This document shows positions 1-8,706 of a stretch of 33,290 bases of DNA, piece by piece (position 1 is the first letter of the stretch; every line of letters starts with the position of its first letter). The stretch is from Bacteroidales bacterium (lineage in GTDB: Bacteria; Bacteroidota; Bacteroidia; Bacteroidales; JAIORY01). Under the pieces are notes generated by a model, which worked only from the letters and a program-made list of their open reading frames with translations, was not told where the DNA came from and searched no databases. The stretch covers positions 1-33,290 of the forward strand of contig DAOVNY010000004.1 of the NCBI GenBank assembly GCA_030630005.1. Direction: 5' to 3'. The position numbers and the translations under genes were made by a program.

Positions 1-1037
1 AAGAAAATTCCTCCGTAAACACTTCCATCACCGGTCAGGAAATAAACATAATCGGGATTTGCCGGTGTAACACCGATAACCCCTCTTGATACGTTAGGAA
101 TGCCTGATGTAATCATTGTCCATGTTTCACCGGTATCTGTTGAACGATAGAATTTTCCGTTCATAGATGCGAAAACAATTTCAGGATTATCGGTTTTAAA
201 TACGATTTCCTTGAAGTTGCCTCCATAGGTTTTGGATTCCCAGTTGGCACCGGCATCATAAGATTTGTAAACACCTCCGCTTGTTGCTGCCAATATTATA
301 TCGGTATTTGTAGGATGCTGAATAAGTCTGCCAACAATTTTATTATCCATCCCTGTGTTTGACATTTCCCATGTTTGTCCACCGTCATAACTTTTCAAAA
401 CACCAAATCCAACGGCATCTCCGGCATCTCTGTCGCCGGTACCGATATAAATTATATCAGGATTATTGTAATCAACAATAATTGAAGAGACTCCAAGAGT
501 TGGCAAATCATCGGTATGGCTTATCCATGTATCACCTGCATCAGTGGTTTTCCATAATCCACCTGAAGGAGCACCAATATATATAATATTTTCGTCGGTA
601 GGATGAAAAGCAATACTGTTTATTCTTCCTAAACCTTGATAACCTCTGTCGGCAAGCGGAATGGTGAAAGGACCTGTATTTGTCCAGTTTCCTGTGAATG
701 ACTTTGATTCGGGATGTTTTTCGAGATAACTAAAATATTCATTCCAATCATGGTTAGCAGGTAAACGATCACCATTAGGTAAAATCCTGAACTGCATCAT
801 ATATTCCCAACGTTTAAACGGCTTCCATCCGCAACCTTTGGTAATTTTCCTGTCTTTCCAGTATTTATTGAAAGCACTAACAGTTTGATAAAAGTTTGCA
901 TTTTGATCTTGCATCATCTCAATCCAATATGGATAATCAGCAGTATCCGGTGGATTTACTGAATTAGTATTTTGTGAAAACCCAAAAAGAAAGAAAAATG
1001 ATAATAATGAAATAAGTAAAATTTTAATCTTTTTCAT
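1..1037 (-). CDS. Secreted Asp-box (BNR/sortilin-like) beta-propeller protein, partial
   Basis: This gene is missing from the ORF track because it runs off the left edge; only the first 345 codons are in view. It starts at an ATG at 1037 with a clear signal peptide (MKKIKILLISLLSFFFLFG), so the product is exported. From about residue 130 it carries regularly spaced Asp-box motifs of the form S/T-x-D-x-G-x-T-W (TTDAGDTW, SYDGGQTW, SYDAGANW, STDTGETW), each in a repeat of about 40-50 residues. These are the turns of sialidase/VPS10-type propeller blades. Proteins of this sort in Bacteroidota are usually large and often end in a T9SS sorting domain, but the C-terminus is not visible here. No catalytic residues can be assigned, so a binding or structural surface role is as likely as an enzyme. 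It is divergent from the lpx operon, with 143 bp between them. Confidence 0.85.
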   Translation of the reverse strand, partial: MKKIKILLISLLSFFFLFGFSQNTNSVNPPDTADYPYWIEMMQDQNANFYQTVSAFNKYWKDRKITKGCGWKPFKRWEYMMQFRILPNGDRLPANHDWNEYFSYLEKHPESKSFTGNWTNTGPFTIPLADRGYQGLGRINSIAFHPTDENIIYIGAPSGGLWKTTDAGDTWISHTDDLPTLGVSSIIVDYNNPDIIYIGTGDRDAGDAVGFGVLKSYDGGQTWEMSNTGMDNKIVGRLIQHPTNTDIILAATSGGVYKSYDAGANWESKTYGGNFKEIVFKTDNPEIVFASMNGKFYRSTDTGETWTMITSGIPNVSRGVIGVTPANPDYVYFLTGDGSVYGGIF

Positions 1038-1138
1038 GACATTTTAAGTTTAATTATTTTTTGGATAAAAATTTCTATGTAAAAGTATAAAATTTAGCCG
1101 TCTTCATGTTTTATTAAAGATGATTTAATAAATTTTAT

Positions 1139-1146
1139 TATTTTTG
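1139..1146 (+). promoter_or_regulatory. Candidate -7 box (TAnnTTTG) for the lpxC-fabZ operon
   Basis: TATTTTTG followed by GC matches the Bacteroidota -7 consensus TAnnTTTG and lies 34 bp before the lpxC start. No convincing TTG/TTTG -33 partner is visible at the usual spacing, so this rests on the -7 box alone. Confidence 0.5.
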
Positions 1147-1180
1147 CACGACAATTTAGAAATTAATATTTCAGGTATTT

Positions 1181-2578
1181 ATGCTAACCAAGCAACATAC
1201 GTTAAAGAGGAAAATAAGTGTATCCGGCACAGGACTACATACGGGAGAAAAGGTTAATATTACTTTTAAACCGGCACATGAAAATCACGGTATAAAATTT
1301 AAGCGAATTGATATAGAAAATCAACCTGTAATAGATGCAGATGTTGATAATGTGGTTGATACTTCCCGTGGAACTACTCTCGAACAAAATGGAGCCAGTA
1401 TTTATACAACTGAACATGTATTGGCTGCAATAATCGGTTCCGGTATTGATAATATTTTAATTGAGCTCGATCAACTTGAAATACCTATTATGGATGGCAG
1501 TTCAAAATATTTTGTTGAAGCTTTCGAAAAAGCAGGTGTTGTTGAGCAAAATGCCAACAGGGAATATATTGAAATAACCTCTAACATTGAATATATCAAT
1601 CCTGGAAATAAAGTCAAAATAACTGCATCTCCATCTGATGATTATAAGATAAATGTTGATATTGATTTTGAGACAAAAGTTTTGAATACACAAAGTGCTA
1701 AACTCAATAATATCAATAATTTTAATGAAGAGATATCAAAATGTAGAACATTTGTTTTTCTTCATGAACTGGAATTTCTTCTTAAAAATGATCTTATTAA
1801 AGGTGGTGATCTTAGCAATGCAATAGTATTTGTAAATAAAAAGGTTTCGCAGAAAGAACTTGATCATTTAGCAACTTTGTTTAACAAGCCAAAAATAAAA
1901 GTATTAAAAGAAGGGATACTTAATAATCTGGAATTACAGTATACTAATGAACCTGCACGTCACAAACTTCTTGATGTAGTTGGTGATCTGGCATTACTTG
2001 GAAAACCAATTAAAGGAACAATTACTGCCAAACGTCCGGGACATACGTCTAATATTCAATTTGCAAAACTTATTAAACAACAATATTTAAAAAATAAATC
2101 AAAAATGAATGAAGTGCTAAACTTTGATCTGAATAAGAAGCCGGTTTTTGATATTAATCAGATCAAAAAAATACTCCCTCACCGGCCTCCGTTTTTATTT
2201 GTCGATAAAATATTAGAATTATCTGATACACATGTTGTAGGATTGAAAAATGTTACAATGAATGAGAATTTCTTTGTTGGACATTTTCCCAATGAACCTA
2301 TTTTCCCTGGTGTAATACAGGTAGAGGCAATGGCTCAAACAGGAGGGATTCTTGTTTTAAATTCAGTTCCCGATCCTGAAAATTACCTTACCTATTTCAT
2401 GAAAATTGACAATGTAAAATTCCGAAAACCTGTTGTTCCAGGCGATACTATCGTATTTGTACTTGAGTTGATTTCACCTATAAGAAGAGGTTTGGCAAAT
2501 ATGAAAGGTAAAGCTTATGTTGGAGGAAAAGTTGTTATGGAAGCAGTTATGCTGGCTCAAATAACAAAAGTAAAATAA
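1181..2578 (+). CDS. lpxC/fabZ: Bifunctional UDP-3-O-acyl-GlcNAc deacetylase / 3-hydroxyacyl-ACP dehydratase
   Basis: This is a fusion of LpxC (about residues 1-305) and FabZ (about 320-465). LpxC is the zinc deacetylase that commits the cell to lipid A synthesis; FabZ dehydrates 3-hydroxyacyl-ACP during fatty acid elongation. Visible LpxC residues are the zinc ligands H79 (TTEHVLAA) and H261/D265 (HKLLDVVGD) and the acid-base histidine H288 (GHTS). The FabZ part shows LPHRPPFLFVD, catalytic H368 in GHFPNEP and E382 in VEAMAQTGG. The fusion is normal for Bacteroidota and couples the two uses of hydroxyacyl-ACP. It heads a tight operon with lpxA, efp and lpxD. The ATG at 1181 gives the expected LpxC N-terminus (KQHTLKRKISVSGTGLHTG). 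Both active sites look complete. Confidence 0.97.
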   Translation: MLTKQHTLKRKISVSGTGLHTGEKVNITFKPAHENHGIKFKRIDIENQPVIDADVDNVVDTSRGTTLEQNGASIYTTEHVLAAIIGSGIDNILIELDQLEIPIMDGSSKYFVEAFEKAGVVEQNANREYIEITSNIEYINPGNKVKITASPSDDYKINVDIDFETKVLNTQSAKLNNINNFNEEISKCRTFVFLHELEFLLKNDLIKGGDLSNAIVFVNKKVSQKELDHLATLFNKPKIKVLKEGILNNLELQYTNEPARHKLLDVVGDLALLGKPIKGTITAKRPGHTSNIQFAKLIKQQYLKNKSKMNEVLNFDLNKKPVFDINQIKKILPHRPPFLFVDKILELSDTHVVGLKNVTMNENFFVGHFPNEPIFPGVIQVEAMAQTGGILVLNSVPDPENYLTYFMKIDNVKFRKPVVPGDTIVFVLELISPIRRGLANMKGKAYVGGKVVMEAVMLAQITKVK

Positions 2579-2602
2579 TCGGATAATGTAAAAATTAAAG
2601 AC

Positions 2603-3397
2603 ATGAATCAACCATTGGCATATGTTCACCCGCAGGCAAAAATAGCAAGCAATGTTGTTATTGAACCTTTCGTGAATATTGAAAAAAATGTTATTATTGA
2701 GGAAGGAACATGGATAGGATCAAATGTTACGATCATGGAAGGTGCACGGATTGGTAAGAATTGTAAAATATTCCCCGGTGCTGTTATCTCTGCAATTCCA
2801 CAGGATCTGAAATATGATGGAGAGGAAACTATTGTTAAAGTAGGAAATAATACAACTATTCGCGAATTTGTTACAATTAACAGAGGAACAAAAGCTAATT
2901 ACGAAACTGTTGTTGGAAATAATTGTCTTTTAATGGCTTATGTTCACATTGCTCATGATTGTATTATTGGTGATAATGTAATTCTGGCAAATGCAGCAAC
3001 TCTTGCCGGGCACATAATTATTGAAGATTGGGCGATTGTTGGTGGTTTGGTTGCTGTTCACCAGTTTGTAAATATTGGAAAACACGCAATGGTTTCCGGT
3101 GGGGCTTTAGTAAGAAAAGATGTTCCTCCATATTCCAAGGGAGCAAGAGAACCTATGTCGTATGTCGGGGTTAATTCAATAGGCTTGCGTAGAAGAGGGT
3201 TTTCTAATGACCAGATAAACTCAATTCAAGAGATATTCCGAATAATTTATTTAAGAGGATATAACGTGTCTCAGGCTGTTTCGATTATTGAAGCAGATGT
3301 TCCGGTTACACCCGAGCGAGACGAAATACTTTCATTTATTGCAAAATCAAAACGTGGTTTAATGAAAGGATATTCAAAATATCAAAAATCAGAATAA
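2603..3397 (+). CDS. lpxA: Acyl-ACP--UDP-N-acetylglucosamine O-acyltransferase
   Basis: LpxA performs the first step of lipid A synthesis, moving a 3-hydroxyacyl chain from ACP to the 3-OH of UDP-GlcNAc in the cytoplasm. The 264 residues match the family length. The first two thirds are left-handed beta-helix hexapeptide repeats (for example IGSNVT, IGKNCK, VVGNNC), and the catalytic histidine is H118 in HIAHDC, equivalent to E. coli H125. LANAATLAGH and the later KDVPPYSKG segment are also typical. The last 60 or so residues form the helical C-terminal domain. It starts 24 bp after lpxC-fabZ and ends 13 bp before efp, so it is co-transcribed with both. The next enzyme, LpxC, is encoded just upstream, which keeps consecutive pathway steps together. 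Confidence 0.97.
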   Translation: MNQPLAYVHPQAKIASNVVIEPFVNIEKNVIIEEGTWIGSNVTIMEGARIGKNCKIFPGAVISAIPQDLKYDGEETIVKVGNNTTIREFVTINRGTKANYETVVGNNCLLMAYVHIAHDCIIGDNVILANAATLAGHIIIEDWAIVGGLVAVHQFVNIGKHAMVSGGALVRKDVPPYSKGAREPMSYVGVNSIGLRRRGFSNDQINSIQEIFRIIYLRGYNVSQAVSIIEADVPVTPERDEILSFIAKSKRGLMKGYSKYQKSE

Positions 3398-3410
3398 AAA
3401 TTATTATAAT

Positions 3411-3974
3411 ATGGCTAATACATCGGATATCAGAAACGGACTTTGTATAAAATTTAATAGTGAATTATGGTCTATTGTTGAATTTTTGCATGTTAAACCG
3501 GGAAAAGGTGGTGCATTTGTTAGAACAAAACTAAAAAATCTAAAAACAGGAAAAGTGCTGGCACATACATTTCCTGCAAGTGCAAAAATAGATGACCAGA
3601 GAGTTGAGCGTCGGAAATATCAATTTCTTTACAAACAAGAATCCTTATTTCATTTTATGAATTCCGAGACTTTTGAACAAACATTTATTGATGAAGCTTT
3701 GTTAGATGCTCCAGGTTTGTTAAAAGAAGGACTTGAAGTTGAAATACTTTTCCATGTTGAAACCGAGACACCTCTTTCGTGTGATATGCCGGCTTACGTT
3801 GTGCTTGAAATTACATATACCGAGCCTGGAGAAAAAGGAAATACAGCTACCAATGCTTTAAAAAATGCAACTGTTGAAACCGGTACTATTGTAAAAGTTC
3901 CACTTTTTATCAATATTGGTGATAAAATAAAAGTTGATACTCGCTCAGGTCAATATTCGGAGAGAGTGAAATAG
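3411..3974 (+). CDS. efp: Translation elongation factor P
   Basis: EF-P relieves ribosome stalling at polyproline stretches. The 187-residue product has the three beta-barrel domains of the family: an N-terminal KOW-like domain, a central OB domain and a C-terminal OB domain (KVDTRSGQYSERVK at the very end). The loop that enters the peptidyl-transferase centre reads KPGKGGAF, with the tip lysine at K32; in many bacteria this residue carries a post-translational modification. No epmA/epmB or earP modification gene is in the window, so the state of K32 cannot be told. The gene lies inside the lpx operon between lpxA and lpxD. As I recall this order is common in Bacteroidota; it has no obvious functional link to lipid A. 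Confidence 0.97.
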   Translation: MANTSDIRNGLCIKFNSELWSIVEFLHVKPGKGGAFVRTKLKNLKTGKVLAHTFPASAKIDDQRVERRKYQFLYKQESLFHFMNSETFEQTFIDEALLDAPGLLKEGLEVEILFHVETETPLSCDMPAYVVLEITYTEPGEKGNTATNALKNATVETGTIVKVPLFINIGDKIKVDTRSGQYSERVK

Positions 3975-4002
3975 ATGAACTGATAAATTTTTTATACCGG
4001 AA

Positions 4003-4935
4003 ATGAAATTAAATTCAAATCTTAAAGTAAGTGAAGTTGCTCAACTTCTTAATGCAGAATATATCGGAAACTCTGATCATCTGATTAGTGGTATTAATGA
4101 AATTCACATGGTAGAGGTTGGTGATATTACTTTTGTCGATCATTCGAAATATTACAATAAAGCATTAAATTCTAAGGCTACTACTATTATCATCAACAAA
4201 AAAGTTGATTGTCCTGAGGGGAAAGCATTAATAATTTCTAAAGATCCTTTTAGTGATTATGTGAGTTTAGTAAAAAAATTCAGACCATTTGAATCTTGTT
4301 CAGACTTAATCAGCAAAACTGCCGAAATAGGCAAGGGAACAATTTTACAACCCGGAGTTTTTATTGGTAATAATGTTAAAATTGGTAAAAATTGTATAAT
4401 CCATTCAAATGTGAGTATTTATGATTTTTGCGAAATAGAAGATAATGTAATTATCCATGCTAATTCTGTAATTGGTGCTGATGCATTTTATTTTCAGAGA
4501 CGTAAGCAAGGGTATAAAAAATTTGAATCCTGTGGCAGAGTATTATTGAAAAACAATGTTGAGGTGGGTGCTCTTTGCTCAATTGATAAAGGAGTTTCGG
4601 GGGATACAATTATTGATGAAGGTACTAAATTAGACAACCATTGTCAGATAGGTCATGATACATATATCGGAAAAAATTGCCTGATTGGTTCTCATGCTGC
4701 GATTGCCGGTGTTACAAAAATTGAGGATGATGTAATACTGTGGGGACGGGTTGCTGTAGATAAAGATTTGGTTATTGGGAAAGGTGCAGTAGTTTTAGGT
4801 ACTTCGGGTGTAGATAAAAATATCGAAGGGGGCAAAACATACTTTGGTGTCCCAGCCGAAGAAGCAAGAAAAAAATGGAAAGAATTGGCTGCGCTCCGGC
4901 AGCTTCCCGGTATTCTGAAAAAAAATAAATTCTGA
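4003..4935 (+). CDS. lpxD: UDP-3-O-(3-hydroxyacyl)glucosamine N-acyltransferase, LpxD family
   Basis: LpxD adds the second, N-linked hydroxyacyl chain after LpxC has deacetylated the precursor. The protein has the LpxD-type N-terminal domain (about residues 1-95, with GDITFVDHSKYY typical of the uridine-binding part), then left-handed beta-helix hexapeptide repeats, then a short helical tail. The likely catalytic histidine is H218 in QIGHDTYIG. In other Bacteroidota that I know of, an lpxD gene precedes lpxC-fabZ and a second LpxD paralogue follows efp. This gene sits in the second position, and the first position is taken by the unrelated Asp-box gene, so it may be either the paralogue or the only copy. 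The operon ends here, with the stop codon 14 bp before a strong terminator. Confidence 0.9.
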   Translation: MKLNSNLKVSEVAQLLNAEYIGNSDHLISGINEIHMVEVGDITFVDHSKYYNKALNSKATTIIINKKVDCPEGKALIISKDPFSDYVSLVKKFRPFESCSDLISKTAEIGKGTILQPGVFIGNNVKIGKNCIIHSNVSIYDFCEIEDNVIIHANSVIGADAFYFQRRKQGYKKFESCGRVLLKNNVEVGALCSIDKGVSGDTIIDEGTKLDNHCQIGHDTYIGKNCLIGSHAAIAGVTKIEDDVILWGRVAVDKDLVIGKGAVVLGTSGVDKNIEGGKTYFGVPAEEARKKWKELAALRQLPGILKKNKF

Positions 4936-4937
4936 GA

Positions 4938-6386
4938 TCAGATTTTATTACCCGGAGTATCAACTTCGGGTTTTTTGTTTAAATAATAAATATCAAGAGT
5001 AACAATTATTGCAATAAACCCCCAAAAAGGCACCGAAGCTTTATCTGTATCAAGAAAATTATTTAATAATCCATGAACAAAGTATGTTATTAAACCCAAT
5101 ACAGTTGCCAAACTAATGAGTTTGATTTCTTTATTTTCTGATTTTCGGTAAACTCTTAGTCCTGTTCTTATAGAAAATATCACTAATAAAATAACTAATA
5201 GAGAACCCACAACTCCCATTTCGGCAAGAGGACCAATATATTCACTGTGTGCATTACCCTTATCTCCTGCATTAGTACTTATTATAGTTTTTTCTTTTGA
5301 GCTCTGAAACGAGGCATAGAAAAACTGATAAGTACCGGGACCCCAGCCCCAAAATGGTTTTTCATTAAACATTCTTATTGCAGATTGCCACCTGTTTATC
5401 CTTTCCAGATTTGAAGCATCGGACGAAATATTGGAGATTGATTGAATATGTTCGATGAAATTTGCTGATGAGTCTTGTTTATTTCTTTCTAATGAATCGA
5501 TGATCTGGTTTTGAAAGCTCAGAAATAATCCGATTACTAAAGCAATGGAAAGTAATATCCATCTGAATTTGATTTTGAGAATAATAATAAGAAATACTGC
5601 AAATGAAACCACCAAACTTATCCATGCTGCCCTGCTATACGAAAAGAAAAGAGCAATAAACAAAATGCCGGTAATAATAATAGCAAAAAGTTTGTAAGTA
5701 CGACTATAATTCTTATTAAAAGAAAATCCAATAAATATTGGAATAAAAAAAGCTAAAATAGTACCATAAGCCGTATGGTCATTATAAAATGGATTCATTA
5801 CCCAATGACCGGCTTCTTCGCTAAACCCTCTTAATGCATGATTGTAAATTGTATAAAAAATCACACCCAATAATGGAATAACATATAACCATGAAAAAAG
5901 TTTAATGTTTTTGTAATCTTTAAATAGATATATTCCAAGAAAATAAAACGGAATAACAAACCATAAGCGTGCAATCAAATATTTGAATGAAACAAGAGGT
6001 AGTTCACTCGTAAGACTTGTGAAAAACATCCAAAATAAGCTCAATAAAATGATAATACTTATGGGATGTTTTAATATTTTAATATCATAAGTACTGGTAT
6101 AAAATAATCTTATTATAAAAATAAGTACTACGCCTGCCAATAATGGTTCAGTAGGTAATGAGATTCCAAACCCTGTATCGAAACTCCTGATATTTACCGC
6201 AATAGGAGTAAGAAAAACGATGAGCAATAATATTTTATCAAGAGAAATGAAATACAAAACAAAGAAAAATAAAACAGCAGGTATTATTAACGACCAGTAT
6301 ATTTCTTTGGTCAGTAATATTGTATTTAGTATTATAAAAAGAATACTAAATACATAAACCAATAATATTTTATTTTTCTTTGACAA
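4938..6386 (-). CDS. O-antigen ligase / Wzy-type polymerase-like integral membrane protein
   Basis: A 482-residue membrane protein with about 10-12 hydrophobic segments and one large periplasmic loop in the second half (about residues 295-380). The loop region holds WGWGPGTYQFF and HSEYIGPLAEMGVVG, the signature of the O-antigen ligase domain (Wzy_C family). The conserved histidine before the closing helices fits WaaL-type ligases, which join undecaprenyl-linked polysaccharide to lipid A core, but Wzy polymerases share the fold and cannot be excluded from sequence alone. It is the last gene of a minus-strand set behind two Wzz proteins, with 24 bp to the nearest. That context supports a role in length-controlled surface polysaccharide assembly in the inner membrane. 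Its stop codon lies 2 bp from the end of lpxD on the other strand. Confidence 0.85.
   Translation of the reverse strand: MSKKNKILLVYVFSILFIILNTILLTKEIYWSLIIPAVLFFFVLYFISLDKILLLIVFLTPIAVNIRSFDTGFGISLPTEPLLAGVVLIFIIRLFYTSTYDIKILKHPISIIILLSLFWMFFTSLTSELPLVSFKYLIARLWFVIPFYFLGIYLFKDYKNIKLFSWLYVIPLLGVIFYTIYNHALRGFSEEAGHWVMNPFYNDHTAYGTILAFFIPIFIGFSFNKNYSRTYKLFAIIITGILFIALFFSYSRAAWISLVVSFAVFLIIILKIKFRWILLSIALVIGLFLSFQNQIIDSLERNKQDSSANFIEHIQSISNISSDASNLERINRWQSAIRMFNEKPFWGWGPGTYQFFYASFQSSKEKTIISTNAGDKGNAHSEYIGPLAEMGVVGSLLVILLVIFSIRTGLRVYRKSENKEIKLISLATVLGLITYFVHGLLNNFLDTDKASVPFWGFIAIIVTLDIYYLNKKPEVDTPGNKI
4950..4976 (+). terminator. Rho-independent terminator of the lpx-efp operon
   Basis: A 9-bp stem ACCCGGAGT / ACTTCGGGT (one G-T pair) with a 4-base ATCA loop is followed by TTTTTT on the plus strand. 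The minus strand has no U-tract on the other side, so it works in one direction. It lies inside the last codons of the convergent O-antigen ligase-like gene, whose peptide ...EVDTPG... it encodes. Confidence 0.8.
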
Positions 6387-6410
6387 AATAATTTTCTTCA
6401 GAGTTAATGA

Positions 6411-7373
6411 TTATTTAGAATTTCTGTAAACTTGATAATTTTCAATGATCATAATAACAATTAGTGAAAGAAAGAAAGTTGCAATAGCAGTAATAACAAC
6501 GATCAACCATCTTATCGGATAGGCTTTTTTGTCGGCAGGATAAGGGGTGGTAATCATTGTATAATACGTTAATTCCTTATTTATATCAATATATGCCTGA
6601 TCATTTGCCATTTTGTATTGTCCATATTCCTCAATTAAGTCATAGAATCTGTCATTATATTTCACCCACTCACCTCCTTTTTCTTCAATATTTTTCTTTA
6701 ACTTCAAAACTTCCTTTGTGTTGATTTGCATCACATTATCACCATCAATAGTACGCAAAAATCCCTTGGCAACCTCTCTTGATTGGTTAGGATAATCTAC
6801 AATTCCATAGTTATTTCGTAATTCTGATAAAAATCCTTCAGTTGAATCTATTTCGGTTTGTTTTCTATACAATTTATCCGTACTCATTAAATATGTTTCC
6901 ATATATTTTTTTCTATGTTCTCTTAATACTTTATTATTAAAAAATTTTATAATTGCATTAGCCATTTTACAAGCAATTTCTGGATTCTTGTCAAGAACAA
7001 CTATACTAACTGCCTCAAAAAGCGTTTTACTAATTTTTACATTTTTATTATACTCATTTATTACGTGTGTATAAAAGTATTTATCGTGTTTATTAATTTT
7101 ATAATGCTCCACTAAATCAAACTTTTGTATTACACTATCCATAATAGATCGAGATTGAAAAAATTGAAGCATCTGCTCTGTTTCACTCTCCTCTGAATAA
7201 GAAGTAAGATTTGCCGGATAAACAACCGCATTAGACTTAAATAGTGGAGTAATAAATATTGAACCGGAGAATATTACAGCACAGATAATAGATAACAAAA
7301 CAATAATAATAAAATGAATCTTCCATTTGAAGATCAATTTTAAAATATTAATACTACTCTTAAAATTTTCCAT
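6411..7373 (-). CDS. Wzz-type chain-length determinant (polysaccharide co-polymerase)
   Basis: A 320-residue protein with the two-helix layout of polysaccharide co-polymerases: an N-terminal membrane segment at about residues 18-42 (KIHFIIIVLLSIICAVIFSG), a long mostly helical periplasmic part, and a second membrane segment near the C-terminus (RWLIVVITAIATFFLSLIVIMIIE). The short motif KKAYPIRWL just before the second segment is the proline-containing feature typical of Wzz. There is no C-terminal Walker kinase domain and no tyrosine-rich tail, so this is a Wzz-like protein rather than a Wzc-type kinase. It resembles the next gene upstream in layout and motifs (TP.FKS, YPIRWLIV), indicating an old tandem duplication. 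Proteins of this type set the modal length of O-antigen or other lipid-linked glycans made by a Wzy polymerase. Confidence 0.85.
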   Translation of the reverse strand: MENFKSSINILKLIFKWKIHFIIIVLLSIICAVIFSGSIFITPLFKSNAVVYPANLTSYSEESETEQMLQFFQSRSIMDSVIQKFDLVEHYKINKHDKYFYTHVINEYNKNVKISKTLFEAVSIVVLDKNPEIACKMANAIIKFFNNKVLREHRKKYMETYLMSTDKLYRKQTEIDSTEGFLSELRNNYGIVDYPNQSREVAKGFLRTIDGDNVMQINTKEVLKLKKNIEEKGGEWVKYNDRFYDLIEEYGQYKMANDQAYIDINKELTYYTMITTPYPADKKAYPIRWLIVVITAIATFFLSLIVIMIIENYQVYRNSK

Positions 7374-7478
7374 TTTGACAGGTGTTTTAATAATTGATGA
7401 ACCTCTTTTAACTTTAATTGAGCCTTCTTTTTATTTATTATATCTTTACTTTTTTTAAAGGAGACATTAAATAAGTTG

Positions 7479-8528
7479 TTAAACTTGATTTTTAAAAATT
7501 TCCTTTTTTTTATTTTTTATTTTTTCTAAATTTTCAATAATTATCAATACTAAAATACTAAAAAATGCTGCTGAAAAAGCAGAAACCAACACAATTAGCC
7601 ATCTGATAGGGTAAGACTTTTTTTCAGCTTTGAAGGCATGATTTACAATAAATTTCTGTGGTAGTACTTGTTCGGCATCTATTCGAGCTTCTTCATATCT
7701 GGCTTTTACTATACTAAGTTGTTCAATATCATATTCCAGTCCATCTCTTAATGTTACATAAGCGCCACCGTAATTAGCAAGGACATTAAGTTTTTTCTCA
7801 AGTCTTTTTATGCTTTGTTGATTCCCTTTGGCTATTTCAATAGCAAGTTGTTGGTTAATCATTTCTGCTTGAGATTCATAATCATGTACTCCGAGTTTTC
7901 TGAGGATTAATAATGAATCTTCAGTTTCTTTTATCTGGGATTTAAGTCGCAGGTATTCTTTTTCAACAATTTGGAAACCCTTAAAAGATCTTTCTTTTTT
8001 GATTTCATTTACAGTTGAATCGAGAAGTATCGAAATATCATTAGCAATGTTTGCTGCCATCTGTGGGTCTTTATCCAAAACAGAAATTTTGACAGCCATG
8101 TATTTAGTTCGTCGGAAAGAAACGTTGCTTTCGTATTCACGATTTACTTTTGTATTTATGTATTTCGAGTCTTTGTCAATCTTATAATAATTCATAAGAT
8201 CGTGCTTTTCTACTATCCTGTTTCTTATCTTATTTGAATTCAGTATCTGTAACATTCTTTCGGCTTGTTCATCTTCTCCAAATTCTAATATATCTTTTTT
8301 ATTATTTATTTTATTTCCAAGTAAAGCTTGTGAAATTGAGTTGCTTGATGTCGGAAATAAAATTACCGTTGATTTATATTTCGGCGTAATAAAAAAAGGA
8401 GAAGAGAAAATAAATGAAGCAACAACAGCAAGGATAACTATGATTATCAAAGGTTGTCTCCATTTGTACAAAAAATAAATAAAACCGGATGAATCAAAAT
8501 ACCCGTTATTAATTATTCGATTAACCAT
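7479..8528 (-). CDS. Wzz-type chain-length determinant, paralogue
   Basis: A 349-residue co-polymerase with the same plan as its neighbour: membrane segment at about residues 25-48 (QPLIIIVILAVVASFIFSS), an extended helical periplasmic region with probable coiled coil (about 170-275), then KKSYPIRWLIVLVSAFSAAFFS as the second membrane segment, and a lysine-rich cytoplasmic tail. No kinase domain is present. It is the first gene of the minus-strand set and lies behind a good promoter. The 105-bp AT-rich gap to the next gene shows no obvious terminator, so all three genes are probably co-transcribed. Two different Wzz proteins in one cluster could set two chain lengths or form mixed oligomers; the sequence does not decide between these. 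Confidence 0.85.
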   Translation of the reverse strand: MVNRIINNGYFDSSGFIYFLYKWRQPLIIIVILAVVASFIFSSPFFITPKYKSTVILFPTSSNSISQALLGNKINNKKDILEFGEDEQAERMLQILNSNKIRNRIVEKHDLMNYYKIDKDSKYINTKVNREYESNVSFRRTKYMAVKISVLDKDPQMAANIANDISILLDSTVNEIKKERSFKGFQIVEKEYLRLKSQIKETEDSLLILRKLGVHDYESQAEMINQQLAIEIAKGNQQSIKRLEKKLNVLANYGGAYVTLRDGLEYDIEQLSIVKARYEEARIDAEQVLPQKFIVNHAFKAEKKSYPIRWLIVLVSAFSAAFFSILVLIIIENLEKIKNKKKEIFKNQV

Positions 8529-8560
8529 TGTAATAATTTTAGGTTTTATAAATGAGTGTT

Positions 8561-8591
8561 CAAAAGTAGAAAATTTTATTTATTGAGCAAA
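8561..8591 (-). promoter_or_regulatory. Promoter of the wzz-wzz-ligase set
   Basis: On the minus strand TTTG (about 8591-8588) is followed after 19 bp by TACTTTTG (8568-8561). This is a close match to the Bacteroidota -33/-7 pair. It lies about 33 bp upstream of the ATG at 8528 and diverges from the aminotransferase promoter. Confidence 0.65.
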
Positions 8592-8654
8592 TATTTATTG
8601 ATAATTATTTAGAGTTTGTATATAAAATAAACATTTAGAAACATTTAAAAATTG

Positions 8655-8662
8655 TATTTTTG
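8655..8662 (+). promoter_or_regulatory. Candidate -7 box for the aminotransferase gene
   Basis: TATTTTTG followed by CGCC matches TAnnTTTG and lies 44 bp upstream of the ATG at 8707. The -33 partner is weak (AT-rich only). Confidence 0.5.
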
Positions 8663-8706
8663 CGCCTTTATAAAAAGTAGTTTAATTTCAATAAAATAAA
8701 TATCAA

